Source: Puniceicoccaceae bacterium Marseille-Q1082
Lineage (GTDB): Bacteria; Verrucomicrobiota; Verrucomicrobiia; Opitutales; Intestinicryptomonadaceae
Length of the DNA stretch: 64,000 bases
Direction of reading: 5' to 3'
NCBI GenBank assembly: GCA_904424815.1
Contig: CAJGBI010000001.1
Location: forward strand, 124,001 to 188,000
Below, piece by piece: positions 15,259 to 23,819 of this stretch. Position 1 is the stretch's first letter; each line of letters starts with the position of its first letter. The translations under genes and the position numbers were made by a program. Below the pieces are notes generated by a model. That model was given only the letters and a program-made list of their open reading frames with translations. It made no database searches and was not told where the DNA came from.

Positions 15259-16328
15259 TACTGCTGCATTCCCCTTACAAGGCTTTCGGAGACCGTCATC
15301 GGGCGGGAGACCGTGAATATGTCCGGTTCCCCTCCGGCGGCGGAGGAGAGCTCGAGCGACGGGTACGCGAAGTCCGACTTTATGAGCGCGAGCCCTATGT
15401 TGTCGCCGAGCTGCGTCGAGCGCATGGCTACTTTGACTTCCCCTATATCGCATCCGCCGTCGAAAACGCGCGCGCCGGCGCTCACGCCCGCGCCGCGCAC
15501 CGCAGTTATCCTCGCGGCGGCTCCGGCTTCGCGGGCTTTGAAAATCGCGCCGGAGCCCGTGAAAGACTCTTTCGAGAAGTCCGCCATCCATTGCAGGCAG
15601 AGCTCAATCGGGTTTCCGACGGATTTTCCCTCCTTGTATATGTTGAAAAATCCGCTCTCGAGCCTCGCCACCGCGTGGGCGTCCGTCCCGCATGGCATTC
15701 CGCCGGCTTTTTTGACGGATTCAAGCAGCCTTTGCGCGAGCTTTTCGGCGTTCGCCGCGGGGACGGCGAAGGAGTATCCGAATTCGCCGGTCTTCCCGTT
15801 GCGCATGAGGTAAGCGGGCTCGCCCTCAAATTCGTATTTTTCCACCGCGAGGTACGGCAGGTTGAATATGTCGGAGCCGAAAATGTCTCTGGCGACTTCC
15901 CACGCGCGCGGGCCGTCCACGGAGAGAACCGCGAAATCCCCCGTCGCGTCGCGCCCGCCGCCCTCCGCGAGCGGGCCGGAAGAGTCTTCGAGCGATTCGA
16001 GCACGGCGAAAACTTTGTCGTCTATGTTGGCAACGAACGCTTCCGCCGCGATTCTGCCGTCGGGGTAGGCGAGGAACGTGTCGATTATCCTGCCGTACCG
16101 CAGCTTCAAAATGTTTGCCGCAAGCTTTCCGTCGAGAAAGTCTATGCCGTCGGACTCGGGGAATTCCGCGATTCGGACGAATGAAAAGTCGCACAGGGCG
16201 GCGGAATTGCGCAGGGCGGAGTATTCGGCTTCGGGGTTCCCGAAGTTTGCGGCGCACTGCGCGCCGCCGAGCTCGCCGAAGTTCGCGCCGAGCTTCGCCC
16301 AAAAATCTTTTAGCGGAAGTTCCCTCAT
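15258..16328 (-). CDS. GcvT/YgfZ-fold folate-binding protein
   Basis: A 356-residue protein with the aminomethyltransferase (T-protein) fold. Recognisable segments are ALRNSAALCDFSFVRIAEF (the GcvT 'R..aglfD.s....i.v.G' start), FLDGKLAANILKLRYGRIID, FAVLSVDGPRAWEVARDIFG, and ARLESGFFNIYKEGKSVG, which holds the conserved Glu of the folate site. It is not the housekeeping glycine cleavage gene, since no gcvH or gcvP is nearby and it sits inside a lipid-polyketide operon between an ACP and a thioesterase. Its reaction is unknown; C1 transfer from a folate, or an Fe-S related role as in YgfZ, are possible. Confidence 0.75.
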   Translation of the reverse strand: MRELPLKDFWAKLGANFGELGGAQCAANFGNPEAEYSALRNSAALCDFSFVRIAEFPESDGIDFLDGKLAANILKLRYGRIIDTFLAYPDGRIAAEAFVANIDDKVFAVLESLEDSSGPLAEGGGRDATGDFAVLSVDGPRAWEVARDIFGSDIFNLPYLAVEKYEFEGEPAYLMRNGKTGEFGYSFAVPAANAEKLAQRLLESVKKAGGMPCGTDAHAVARLESGFFNIYKEGKSVGNPIELCLQWMADFSKESFTGSGAIFKAREAGAAARITAVRGAGVSAGARVFDGGCDIGEVKVAMRSTQLGDNIGLALIKSDFAYPSLELSSAAGGEPDIFTVSRPMTVSESLVRGMQQ

Positions 16329-16606
16329 TTTTTATCCTGCTCCGAAATTATGAAGTCCGCGAGGGTGTTGAGCGACCTCAGCGCGAGCGTCTGCCCCTCG
16401 GGTATCTTTACGCCGAAATTGTTTTCCACGCACAGGACGATTTCGAGCACGTCGAGCGAGTCGAGCCCGAGCCCCGAGCCTATCAGGGCGATGTCCTCGC
16501 CAATGTCGCGCGGCTCGTACGGTATGTCGAGAGCCTCGATGAGCTTTTCTTTCAGCAGAAGCGAAACTTCCCTCCTGCGCGACAGCTTTTGCTGATTGTT
16601 GGGCAT
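16325..16606 (-). CDS. Acyl carrier protein 1 of the biosynthetic cluster
   Basis: A 93-residue ACP. The phosphopantetheine attachment serine is Ser50 in GSGLGLDSLDVLE, and helix 2 (VLEIVLCVENNFGVKIP) is typical. The N-terminus is extended by about 10 basic residues. It is the first gene of the leftward operon, overlapping the GcvT-like gene by 4 nt. Together with the ACP at 20.8 kb it gives the cluster two carrier proteins, as in arylpolyene clusters. Confidence 0.92.
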   Translation of the reverse strand: MPNNQQKLSRRREVSLLLKEKLIEALDIPYEPRDIGEDIALIGSGLGLDSLDVLEIVLCVENNFGVKIPEGQTLALRSLNTLADFIISEQDKK

Positions 16607-16659
16607 TAGTGTTGCAATGGTTCTGGTGTTTTATAAAAATATCCCCCCATATTTAACAG
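16607..16659. promoter_or_regulatory. Divergent promoter region of the cluster
   Basis: This 53-bp gap separates the leftward ACP operon from the rightward GT2 operon, so it must contain start signals for both unless the leaders overlap genes. It contains the self-complementary TTTTATAAAA (16629-16638), which gives a TATAAA -10-like hexamer on both strands. No convincing -35 was identified. Confidence 0.35.
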
Positions 16660-17412
16660 ATGGGAGATTCATTTCAAGTTCAAAGCGAGCCGCCTCCGTG
16701 CGTGCGGATTTGCGCGCTGGTTCCGTGCCACAACAACGCGGATACGGTGCGCGGCGTCGTGCGCGGGCTGCCGGCGGGAACGTTCGCGATTGTCGTTGAC
16801 GACGGCTCGGACGTTCCGGCGCCCGCCCAGTCGCCGATGTGCGAGGTTTTGAGGTTCCCGCGCAATCGGGGCAAGGCGGAGGCTTTGAAGGCCGGATTCG
16901 CCGAGGCCGCGGCGAGGGGCTTTACGCACGCCGTGGCGCTCGACGCCGACGGGCAGCACCCGCCGGAGCTCTTCGGAAAGTTCGCGGAGGCGGCGCGCGC
17001 AAACCCGGGCGCGATAATAGCGGGCGTGCGCGACTTTTCAGGGAAGTCAGTCCCGCCCGCCAGAAGGTTCATGAACAAATTTTCAAACTTCTGGTTCAGG
17101 TTCGAGACATCCGTTGATTTGGGCGACACGCAGTGCGGGTACAGGTGCTATCCGCTCGAAAAGGTTTCGCGGCTGAAAATTTCGCGCGGCGGATTCGCCT
17201 ACGAGGCAGAGTTGCTCGTCCGCGCGGCGTGGGCGGGAATAGAGATAATCCCCGTCGAAGTGCCGGCTATATACACCGAGGAAAGCCTGCGCGCGTCGCA
17301 TTACCGCCCGATTGCCGACACCGCGCGGTTTTCGGCGATGAACGCCGGATTCGCCTTCATGTCGCTCGTTCTGCCGAGAAAATTTTTGAGGAGGCTCTCC
17401 GTAGCGGAATGA
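16660..17412 (+). CDS. Family 2 glycosyltransferase
   Basis: A 250-residue GT-A fold enzyme resembling dolichyl-phosphate mannose synthase-like GT2 proteins. Motifs are ALVPCHNNADTVRGVV at the start, VVDDGSD (46-52) for the nucleotide, and ALDADGQHPPEL with the metal-binding DxD at residues 95-97. The later GDTQCGYRCYPLEKV and the Glu-rich EAELLVRAAWAGIEI also fit. It has no membrane segments. GT2 enzymes accompany arylpolyene clusters and could glycosylate the product or its lipid anchor. It overlaps the MMPL gene by 4 nt. Confidence 0.88.
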   Translation: MGDSFQVQSEPPPCVRICALVPCHNNADTVRGVVRGLPAGTFAIVVDDGSDVPAPAQSPMCEVLRFPRNRGKAEALKAGFAEAAARGFTHAVALDADGQHPPELFGKFAEAARANPGAIIAGVRDFSGKSVPPARRFMNKFSNFWFRFETSVDLGDTQCGYRCYPLEKVSRLKISRGGFAYEAELLVRAAWAGIEIIPVEVPAIYTEESLRASHYRPIADTARFSAMNAGFAFMSLVLPRKFLRRLSVAE

Positions 17413-19808
17413 ATTTTGCCGAAAAATTCGTCAGGTTCGCATACCGCCGCCGCCCGTTTTTTGCCGCCGCGTTTGCGGCAATGTGCGTTGCGGCGTTTTT
17501 TGCCGCAAAGGCCGCGCCCTTTAAAACCGACGCATTCGACCTGCTGCCGTTCAGGGACGCGCGGATAGAGAACGCCGAGAGGGCGGCAAAGTGGTTCGGG
17601 GCGTCGGATTCCCTGTATTTTAACGTTTCGGCGAGCGGCTCCGAAACCGCGCGGAATTGCGCCCTCGCACTGAAAGGGGAGCTCGCCAAGGAGGGGTTCG
17701 GCTTTGCGGAATTTCCGGATCCCGCGAAGGCCGCGCCCGAAATTTTCCGCGCGTACCCCGCGCTGTTCGACGACCCCGCGGCTTTGGAGCGCGCCATTTC
17801 AAAGGTGGAAATTCGCAAGCGGTTTGCCTTTTACATGCGCAGGATGGCGGGTTTTGAGGCGCCCGCTTTCAAGGCGGCGTTTTTATCGGATCCTGTCGGC
17901 GCGGTGCCGGCGGTTCTCGCGAACTTGAAAAACTTGGCGCGTGGCATGGGGGGCGCGTCGTCCGACGGCTCTCTCGTATCGGACGCCTCCGGAAAGAATT
18001 TTTTGCTCGTCGCGCGCGCGCCCGCCGACCCGCGCGATTCGGACGAGGCCGCTCGCGTGTGCGCCGCGGCCGCCGGAGCGGTCGCGGCGGCGGAACGGGC
18101 GTTTCCGGGCGCCGAAATCGACTGGGCGGGCGCGCACAGAATATCCGCCGACAACGCGCGAATTGCGCGCGCGGATTCCTCCGCGTGCCTTCCCGCGACG
18201 TGCGCGCTGATGCTCGCGCTCTGCATGTTCGCGTTCCGCAACAGGCTGTTCGCGCTCGCGGCGGTCGCGCCTTCGCTATTGGGGAGCGCGGCGGCGTTTT
18301 GCTTTGCGTGGGCGGCGTTTGACGAGATTTCGTCCATATCGGTGGCGTTTGCGTCCATCGCCATGGGGGTAGGGATAGACTACGCCATACACATATTGTA
18401 CCCGCTCGATTTGCGCGGGAAATTCGGAATAGATTTCGCCGCCAAGACTGCCGGAGCGCTTTTAAGGCCCGTTTCCGTCATTTGCGCAACAACCCTGCTG
18501 GCGTTCGCCGCCGTGGCGTGCCTCGGCGGGGGAATGGCGCAGCTCGGGATTTTCGGATTCGCGGGAGTGGCTGCGTCGGCGGCGATTTCCGTGCTGGCGC
18601 TTCCGGCGTTCGCCGTGGGCATTTCGAGGGGCGGATTGCGCCCGACTTTCCTCGAAAAGTTTTCGGAAAAGCTCGTGGAGCCGCAGATGCGCCGCCCGCG
18701 CGCGTTTTTGTTCGCGGCGTCCGTTTTGACAGCCGCCGCGCTGCCGTTTGCGCTGGGAGTTGTTTTCGACGGCAGAATATCCGCCCTAAACGCCCTTTCC
18801 GACGATTCCGCGGCCTCCGACGCGAAAATCCGCGAAGTGTGGGGCGGGGCGGTTTCCGCGCCGCGGATAGTCGCGTTCGGAGACGGCGAAGACGCCGCGC
18901 TCATCTCCCTCGCGCGGGCGGAGGAGGCCGCCGCGGGGGTCGCCGGAGCGGAGCCGTCATGGGTCTCCAAACTCTGCCCGCCGAGGGAGGCGGAAGAGCG
19001 CAACCTTGCGCGCTGGGAGGCTTTTTGGACTCCCGCAAGGCTCGAAAAATTCTCGCGGGACCTCTCGGAGGTCTGCCGCGAAAACGGGGTGTCCCCCGAG
19101 ACCTTCAGGCCCGCGCTGGATTTTCTGGCGTCCGCGCGCCGCGGGTCCGCAAGCCTGCGGAACTCTCCGGAAATGTCGAAGATTTTTGCGGGCAGGATTT
19201 TTTCGGAGGGGCGGACAGCCGCCGTCTGCGCGCCCGTTTTTGTCGGGGAGGGGGTATCTAAGGACGAGCTCGCGCGGGCGGTGGAGTCCGCGGGCGGCGG
19301 GGCGTTTCTCCTCGACATGGAATATCTGGGCGACCGCATTTCCGAATCCGCGCGCGCCGCGTTTTTAAAGTGCGCGGCGTTCGCGCTCGCGGCCGTGGGG
19401 GTTTTTCTCGCGTTCGCGCTGCGCTCCGCCAAAAGGGCGGCGTGCGTCATGGCGTGCGTGTGCGCTGGGCTCGTGTGGTGCTTTGCGCTGATGAAAATTT
19501 TCGGGGTCGCCATAACTCTTACCAATTCGGTGTTCGTCATATTTTCGGTGTGCCTGGCGCAGGACTATGCCGTGATGATTCTCTGGGCGGCAGGTCGGGG
19601 AAACGCAAGGCCGGCGGCGGGGCCCGTGCTGCTTTCGGCGCTCACCACTTCCGCCGCATTCGGCGCGCTCGCCTTCGCAAGGCACCCCGTCATAAGCGGG
19701 CTCGGGGCCGCCGCGGCGATTTCAATACTGTCCATATTCTGCGCGTCGCTGTGCGTGGCGCCCGCGTGGGCGAAAATTTCAGGGGAGGGCTCCGGCGGTG
19801 GGCGGTAG
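17409..19808 (+). CDS. MMPL/RND-type lipid exporter
   Basis: A 799-residue integral membrane protein with two repeats, each a large periplasmic loop followed by several membrane helices, as in MMPL/RND transporters. An N-terminal helix (RRPFFAAAFAAMCVAAFFAA) is followed by the first loop and then helices around residues 255-400 containing SIAMGVGIDYAIHILYPL, where the Gly-Asp-Tyr element corresponds to the proton-relay motif. The second helix block (about 650-790) includes VCLAQDYAVMILWA. It starts at the ATG overlapping the GT2 stop. Similar exporters occur in arylpolyene clusters and probably flip the lipid-linked product across the inner membrane. Confidence 0.86.
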   Translation: MNFAEKFVRFAYRRRPFFAAAFAAMCVAAFFAAKAAPFKTDAFDLLPFRDARIENAERAAKWFGASDSLYFNVSASGSETARNCALALKGELAKEGFGFAEFPDPAKAAPEIFRAYPALFDDPAALERAISKVEIRKRFAFYMRRMAGFEAPAFKAAFLSDPVGAVPAVLANLKNLARGMGGASSDGSLVSDASGKNFLLVARAPADPRDSDEAARVCAAAAGAVAAAERAFPGAEIDWAGAHRISADNARIARADSSACLPATCALMLALCMFAFRNRLFALAAVAPSLLGSAAAFCFAWAAFDEISSISVAFASIAMGVGIDYAIHILYPLDLRGKFGIDFAAKTAGALLRPVSVICATTLLAFAAVACLGGGMAQLGIFGFAGVAASAAISVLALPAFAVGISRGGLRPTFLEKFSEKLVEPQMRRPRAFLFAASVLTAAALPFALGVVFDGRISALNALSDDSAASDAKIREVWGGAVSAPRIVAFGDGEDAALISLARAEEAAAGVAGAEPSWVSKLCPPREAEERNLARWEAFWTPARLEKFSRDLSEVCRENGVSPETFRPALDFLASARRGSASLRNSPEMSKIFAGRIFSEGRTAAVCAPVFVGEGVSKDELARAVESAGGGAFLLDMEYLGDRISESARAAFLKCAAFALAAVGVFLAFALRSAKRAACVMACVCAGLVWCFALMKIFGVAITLTNSVFVIFSVCLAQDYAVMILWAAGRGNARPAAGPVLLSALTTSAAFGALAFARHPVISGLGAAAAISILSIFCASLCVAPAWAKISGEGSGGGR

Positions 19809-20685
19809 GGTCGCGTGGAGCGGGAAGTCCTACGGCGGGTACTGGGGGACGCTGTCGTTTCTGGCGCTCCTGAAAATAGGGCTTTTGCCCGCGTACTTTC
19901 TGCTGGCATTCGTCGCCGCGTTTTTCGTCCTTTTCAGGCGCGGGGCGGTCGCCCCGATTGCCGACTACCTCGCGCGGATTTCCGGGCGGCGCGTGCGCGG
20001 AGTGTCGTTTGCGGCGTACGGAAGCGTTTTTTCCTTCGGAATGTCGATTCTTGACAGAACCGCCTATTTCGCGGGCTGCGGCTCGATAAAGGTGGACGAC
20101 GAAAGCTTTGCGCAGATCGCGGAGGCGCGCGCTAAGGGTCGTGGGGTTCTTATATTGGCGTCGCACACGGGCGGCTGGGCGATAGCCTCCGGAGAGCTCG
20201 CCGCAAAATTTCCGGACGCCGCGGTAGTTGGCGCCGACCGCGAGAGGGCTGAAATACGGAAGCTGGTGGACTCTTCGCGCGCGAGGGCGGCGCCGGAGAC
20301 GCTCTCGGACTTTTCCGACGGATTTTCGCCGGTGGCGGTCTACGCCGCCCTGCGCGCGGGAAGGATCGTGGCGATGCACGCCGACAGGGACGCCGGCGGG
20401 AGGTCTGCAAAGGCGCGGTTTCTGGGGGCGGAGGTGCGCTCGCCGAGCGCGCCGTACGCCTGCGCGTGGAGGGCGGGCGCGGAGGTTCTGCAAATATTCT
20501 GCTTCCGCGAATCCCCGTTTAGATACAGGACGTTCTGCGAGCGCATAGACCTTTCCGAATGCCCGTCGGCCGACGGCGCGGCGGAGTCGGGGGCCGGGCA
20601 GTTTTTTTCGAACCTCGAAAAATTTTTGCGCCGCTATCCCCGACAGTGGTACAATTTCTACGATTTTTTTGGAAAAGGCTCCTGA
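19798..20685 (+). CDS. LpxL/HtrB-type acyltransferase
   Basis: A 295-residue membrane-associated acyltransferase starting at a GTG that overlaps the exporter gene by 11 nt. It has an N-terminal hydrophobic helix (about 21-45) and the family's active-site motif as SHTGGWAIAS with His123, then a conserved Arg/Asp region (MHADRDAGGRSAKARFLG) and a C-terminal RYPRQWYNFYDFF. Lipid A late acyltransferases use acyl-ACP donors; cluster-located homologues are thought to attach the polyene or fatty chain to a lipid or sugar. The acceptor is unknown here. Confidence 0.87.
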   Translation: MGGRVAWSGKSYGGYWGTLSFLALLKIGLLPAYFLLAFVAAFFVLFRRGAVAPIADYLARISGRRVRGVSFAAYGSVFSFGMSILDRTAYFAGCGSIKVDDESFAQIAEARAKGRGVLILASHTGGWAIASGELAAKFPDAAVVGADRERAEIRKLVDSSRARAAPETLSDFSDGFSPVAVYAALRAGRIVAMHADRDAGGRSAKARFLGAEVRSPSAPYACAWRAGAEVLQIFCFRESPFRYRTFCERIDLSECPSADGAAESGAGQFFSNLEKFLRRYPRQWYNFYDFFGKGS

Positions 20686-20812
20686 ACCGCCAGGGGATTT
20701 TCTCCGAAGGCTCCGGCGCGCGTTTTGCGCGCCATTTTCGGGAAGAGTCGGTTTTTGCTTGTCGGGGGAGGGCGGCGGCGGGTAGATTGAAACGCTTGAA
20801 TTATTATAGAAG

Positions 20813-21076
20813 ATGGACAGGGACGCTCTCGTTTCGGACATAAAGAAAAAACTGGTTTCGGCTCTCAACCTCCAGGGAATGCCGGAGGATTCTATCGGCT
20901 CCGACACGCCGCTATTCGGCGATGGCGGATTGGGGCTCGACTCCGTGGACGCGCTCGAGCTCGTAGTGATGGTAGAAAACGAATACGGGGTTTCGGTGGG
21001 CGACAAGGACGCAGCCTCCGCCGTGTTCGCGTCCGTGAACGCGCTCGCCGACTACATAATCGCCAACAGAAAATGA
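20813..21076 (+). CDS. Acyl carrier protein 2 of the biosynthetic cluster
   Basis: An 87-residue ACP with the pantetheinylation serine Ser44 in GLGLDSVDALE and the following helix VVMVENEYGVSVGDKD. It begins 127 bp after the acyltransferase and overlaps the start of the KS-CLF gene by 4 nt. The tight coupling to the KS-CLF suggests it is the carrier used by that condensing enzyme. Confidence 0.94.
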   Translation: MDRDALVSDIKKKLVSALNLQGMPEDSIGSDTPLFGDGGLGLDSVDALELVVMVENEYGVSVGDKDAASAVFASVNALADYIIANRK

Positions 21077-23217
21077 CGCGGCGCCCGACAGTCGTCTCTT
21101 GCGGGCTCTGTTGCGCCTCGGGAACGGGCGCGGGGGCGGCGTACAGGGCGTCGTTCGGTCCGTCGGGGGCGCTCTTTCGCGAACTCGGGGGCTGCGGGCT
21201 TTTCCCTTTGCCGCGCAGGGCCTCCGTCCGCGTGGGGGCGGCCTGCGGATTCCGTAGCTCGAGGCTTCCGAGGTGCGCGCAAATTCTCTTCGCCGCGCTT
21301 GACGAGGCGCTTGCGGACTCGCCGCTCGAAGGGATCGCGCGCGACAGGATAGGGGTTTACGCGGGAACGTCGGTCGGCGGTATACTCGAGTCCGAAAACG
21401 CCCTTCGCGAAATTCTGGAGGGCTCGGAAAATTCGGACGGCGCGTTCAAATTTTACGAATGCTCTTCCGTCGCGGAGCTCGTGGCGAAAAAAATCGGGGC
21501 CAGGGGCGAGTGCTCGACATTTTCGACGGCGTGCTCGAGCTCGTCGCTCGCGCTCGAGTCCGCGTGCCTTGCGATTTCGGAGGGAAGGGCGGACGCGGCG
21601 GTCGTATGCGGCGCCGACACGCTCTCGCGCATAACGGTGGACGGATTCGGGTCTCTCATGCTGCTTTCAAAGTCTGACTGCCGCCCGTTCGACGCCGCGC
21701 GCGACGGAATAAACCTCGGCGAGGCGGGCGGGGTTATGGTTTTGATCGCGCGCGAATTTCTCGGCGGGCGCAGGGCAATCGCGGAGTTTTTGTCTTTCGG
21801 CTCGACCTGCGACGCGTACCACGCCACGGCGCCGCACCCGCAGGGGAAGGGCCTTGAGGCGGCCATTTCCCTCTGCCTGAAAAGCGGATCTATCGAGCCT
21901 TCGGAGGTGTCGTACTATTGCGCCCACGGAACGGGAACCGGAGCGAACGATTCTGCGGAACTCGCGGCGCTGCGCGCGGTTTTCGGCGAAGGCGCGCCGC
22001 CGTATTCGTCGCTCAAATCCGCATTCGGGCACACGCTGGGCGCGAGCGGCATTCTCAACGCGATAGTTGCCGCCGCCGCGCTCTGCGACGGAGTTTTGCC
22101 GCCGTCGGCGGGCTATTCGTCCGGCGCGTCGCCGGAGCCGATTGTGTCTCCGCAAAAAACCGCGGGGAAAATCGCGCTTTCGGCGAGCTTGGGATTCGGG
22201 GGGAACAATTCGTGCGCGGCCATTGCCAAGGGGGAAAGCGGGCCCAAATCGCCCGCCGGCGCGTCGGCGCGGAGGATTTTCGTGTACGGAGCGGGGGGCG
22301 CGTCGGCGAATCCGGATTTGTCAAAACCGCTTTCGGCGCGCTCGCGCGCGCAGCTGGATTCCGACTCCCTCCTTCCGGACATTCCCGTCTTAAAAAAGCG
22401 CAAGTGGGCGAAGCTCCAGCGCATGTTTTTGTCCGCCTCCCGCGGCGCCCTTGCCGCCGCGCGCGGGGCGAGGCTCGGGGAGCGCGCGTGCGTCAGCTGC
22501 GCCACGGGTCTCGGAATGGCCTCGGAGACGCAAAAATTTCTCGAAAGCGTCCTGTTGAAAGATTCGCCGCTCCCGACGGCGTTTACCAATTCGGTCCACA
22601 ACGCTCCGTCTTCGGCAGTGGCGGAAATGTTCGGCTGCCGCGGCTACAATTGCGCTACAACCGCAAAGGAGGTCTCCTTCGAGGCGGCCCTGATGGAGGC
22701 GCGCGCGCGGATCCGCGGCGGAAGCTGCGATTCCGGAATCGTGGCGGGCGGCGACGAATGCGACTTTTTTGCGGAGAATTACGCGCGCCGCAATCCGCTT
22801 CCGGCGGGCGCTGGGGCGTTTTCGGATTCTTGCGCGGCGTATTTTATAGGCGCGGAGGGCGCCTGCGAATCGGCGCCCGCCGCGGAGATTCTGGCTCTTA
22901 AAATCCGCAGGGCTTCCAAGCGCGCGGAAGACGAAGAAAAGCGGGCTATCGAAACCCTCGCCGAAGCGGGGCTTTCGCCCTCCGATGTCTCGGCGTGGTT
23001 TTGCCCCTGCCGCCTCGGAGGGGCGAAAGGGAGAACGCTCGAATTTCTCTCGGGGCGTTTCGGCGGGTTTGAATACCTCGAAGACTTCGCGGGGCGCAAT
23101 TACAGCGCGTCGGCTTTCGGGATTCTCGCGTCACTCGGGCGGGGCGCGGGAATTTTCGCCCAATATTCGCTTTCGAGCACGTCGATGGCGGCTCTTACGG
23201 TCTGGAGGGTTTTATGA
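21073..23217 (+). CDS. Fused ketosynthase plus chain-length-factor-like protein
   Basis: A 714-residue protein with two thiolase-fold domains. The first (about 1-390) is a complete FabF-type ketosynthase with catalytic Cys154 (TFSTACSSSSLAL), His285 (CAHGTGTGANDSAE) and His320 (SAFGHTLGASGI). The second (about 400-714) matches the short ketosynthase-like family (PF13723 type) found in arylpolyene clusters, with FTNSVHNAPSSAVAEMFG around residue 509 and a degenerate active-site region TTAKEVSFEAAL where no catalytic Cys is present. It thus looks like a chain-length factor fused to its ketosynthase. In arylpolyene systems these are usually separate genes. It overlaps both neighbours by 4 nt. 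Confidence 0.86.
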   Translation: MTRRPTVVSCGLCCASGTGAGAAYRASFGPSGALFRELGGCGLFPLPRRASVRVGAACGFRSSRLPRCAQILFAALDEALADSPLEGIARDRIGVYAGTSVGGILESENALREILEGSENSDGAFKFYECSSVAELVAKKIGARGECSTFSTACSSSSLALESACLAISEGRADAAVVCGADTLSRITVDGFGSLMLLSKSDCRPFDAARDGINLGEAGGVMVLIAREFLGGRRAIAEFLSFGSTCDAYHATAPHPQGKGLEAAISLCLKSGSIEPSEVSYYCAHGTGTGANDSAELAALRAVFGEGAPPYSSLKSAFGHTLGASGILNAIVAAAALCDGVLPPSAGYSSGASPEPIVSPQKTAGKIALSASLGFGGNNSCAAIAKGESGPKSPAGASARRIFVYGAGGASANPDLSKPLSARSRAQLDSDSLLPDIPVLKKRKWAKLQRMFLSASRGALAAARGARLGERACVSCATGLGMASETQKFLESVLLKDSPLPTAFTNSVHNAPSSAVAEMFGCRGYNCATTAKEVSFEAALMEARARIRGGSCDSGIVAGGDECDFFAENYARRNPLPAGAGAFSDSCAAYFIGAEGACESAPAAEILALKIRRASKRAEDEEKRAIETLAEAGLSPSDVSAWFCPCRLGGAKGRTLEFLSGRFGGFEYLEDFAGRNYSASAFGILASLGRGAGIFAQYSLSSTSMAALTVWRVL

Positions 23218-23819
23218 AGCGCGCATTCGCATATTTGCTGTTGTTTCTCGCGTGCGCGGCGGCCTTCGCGCGCGGCGGTTCGTCCGTAATACTGTTCGAG
23301 ACGAAAAAGTACGTCAGCTTTTTCGACGCCCCGATAGCGGGGAAGTCCGCCCTCGCGTCGGATTCGGAAGGCAGGGTGCGCTGGCAGACGCTCGAACCCT
23401 ACGTTTCCGCCATGATTTTCGACGGGTCGGAGGCAGCGGCGTTTGAATTCGAGGGCGGAAAATGGCGGCGCGCCGACATGCCGGCCTCGCGCGCCGTGGC
23501 GGAAGTAATGGCGGGGCTCAAAGGCGCGATTTCGGGCGGCGGCGTTCCCGAAAAGGTTTTTGGCGTTTCCAAAACTTCCGGAGATTCATATGCCCTCGTC
23601 CCGAAAGATCCGGCGATAGCCAGGGCTGTGAAGTCTATAACGGTGAAATTCTCCGCGGGCTCGCGGGAGCCGGAGCTCGTCACGGTGCACGACCCGTCGG
23701 GCGACAGGACCGAGATGCGCGTCGTAAAGCGCGCTGCGGGGGACTTCGACATATCCGCCGCTTTCGACGTCTCCGATCCGTCGGCGTTCGACCCCAAAAC
23801 TTTCCTCGAAAAAAAATGA
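23214..23819 (+). CDS. LolA-like periplasmic carrier of the cluster
   Basis: A 201-residue exported protein with a signal peptide (MKRAFAYLLLFLACAAAFA). The mature part has the alternating beta-strand pattern of LolA-like proteins, including FETKKYVSFFDAPIAGKSAL (the 'F...K....l..P..S.G.l' feature) and RVRWQTLEPYVSAMIFDG (the 'W....P....ii.dg' feature). LolA-like proteins next to MMPL exporters in arylpolyene clusters are thought to ferry lipid across the periplasm. It overlaps KS-CLF upstream and the following exported protein by 4 nt. Confidence 0.8.
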   Translation: MKRAFAYLLLFLACAAAFARGGSSVILFETKKYVSFFDAPIAGKSALASDSEGRVRWQTLEPYVSAMIFDGSEAAAFEFEGGKWRRADMPASRAVAEVMAGLKGAISGGGVPEKVFGVSKTSGDSYALVPKDPAIARAVKSITVKFSAGSREPELVTVHDPSGDRTEMRVVKRAAGDFDISAAFDVSDPSAFDPKTFLEKK

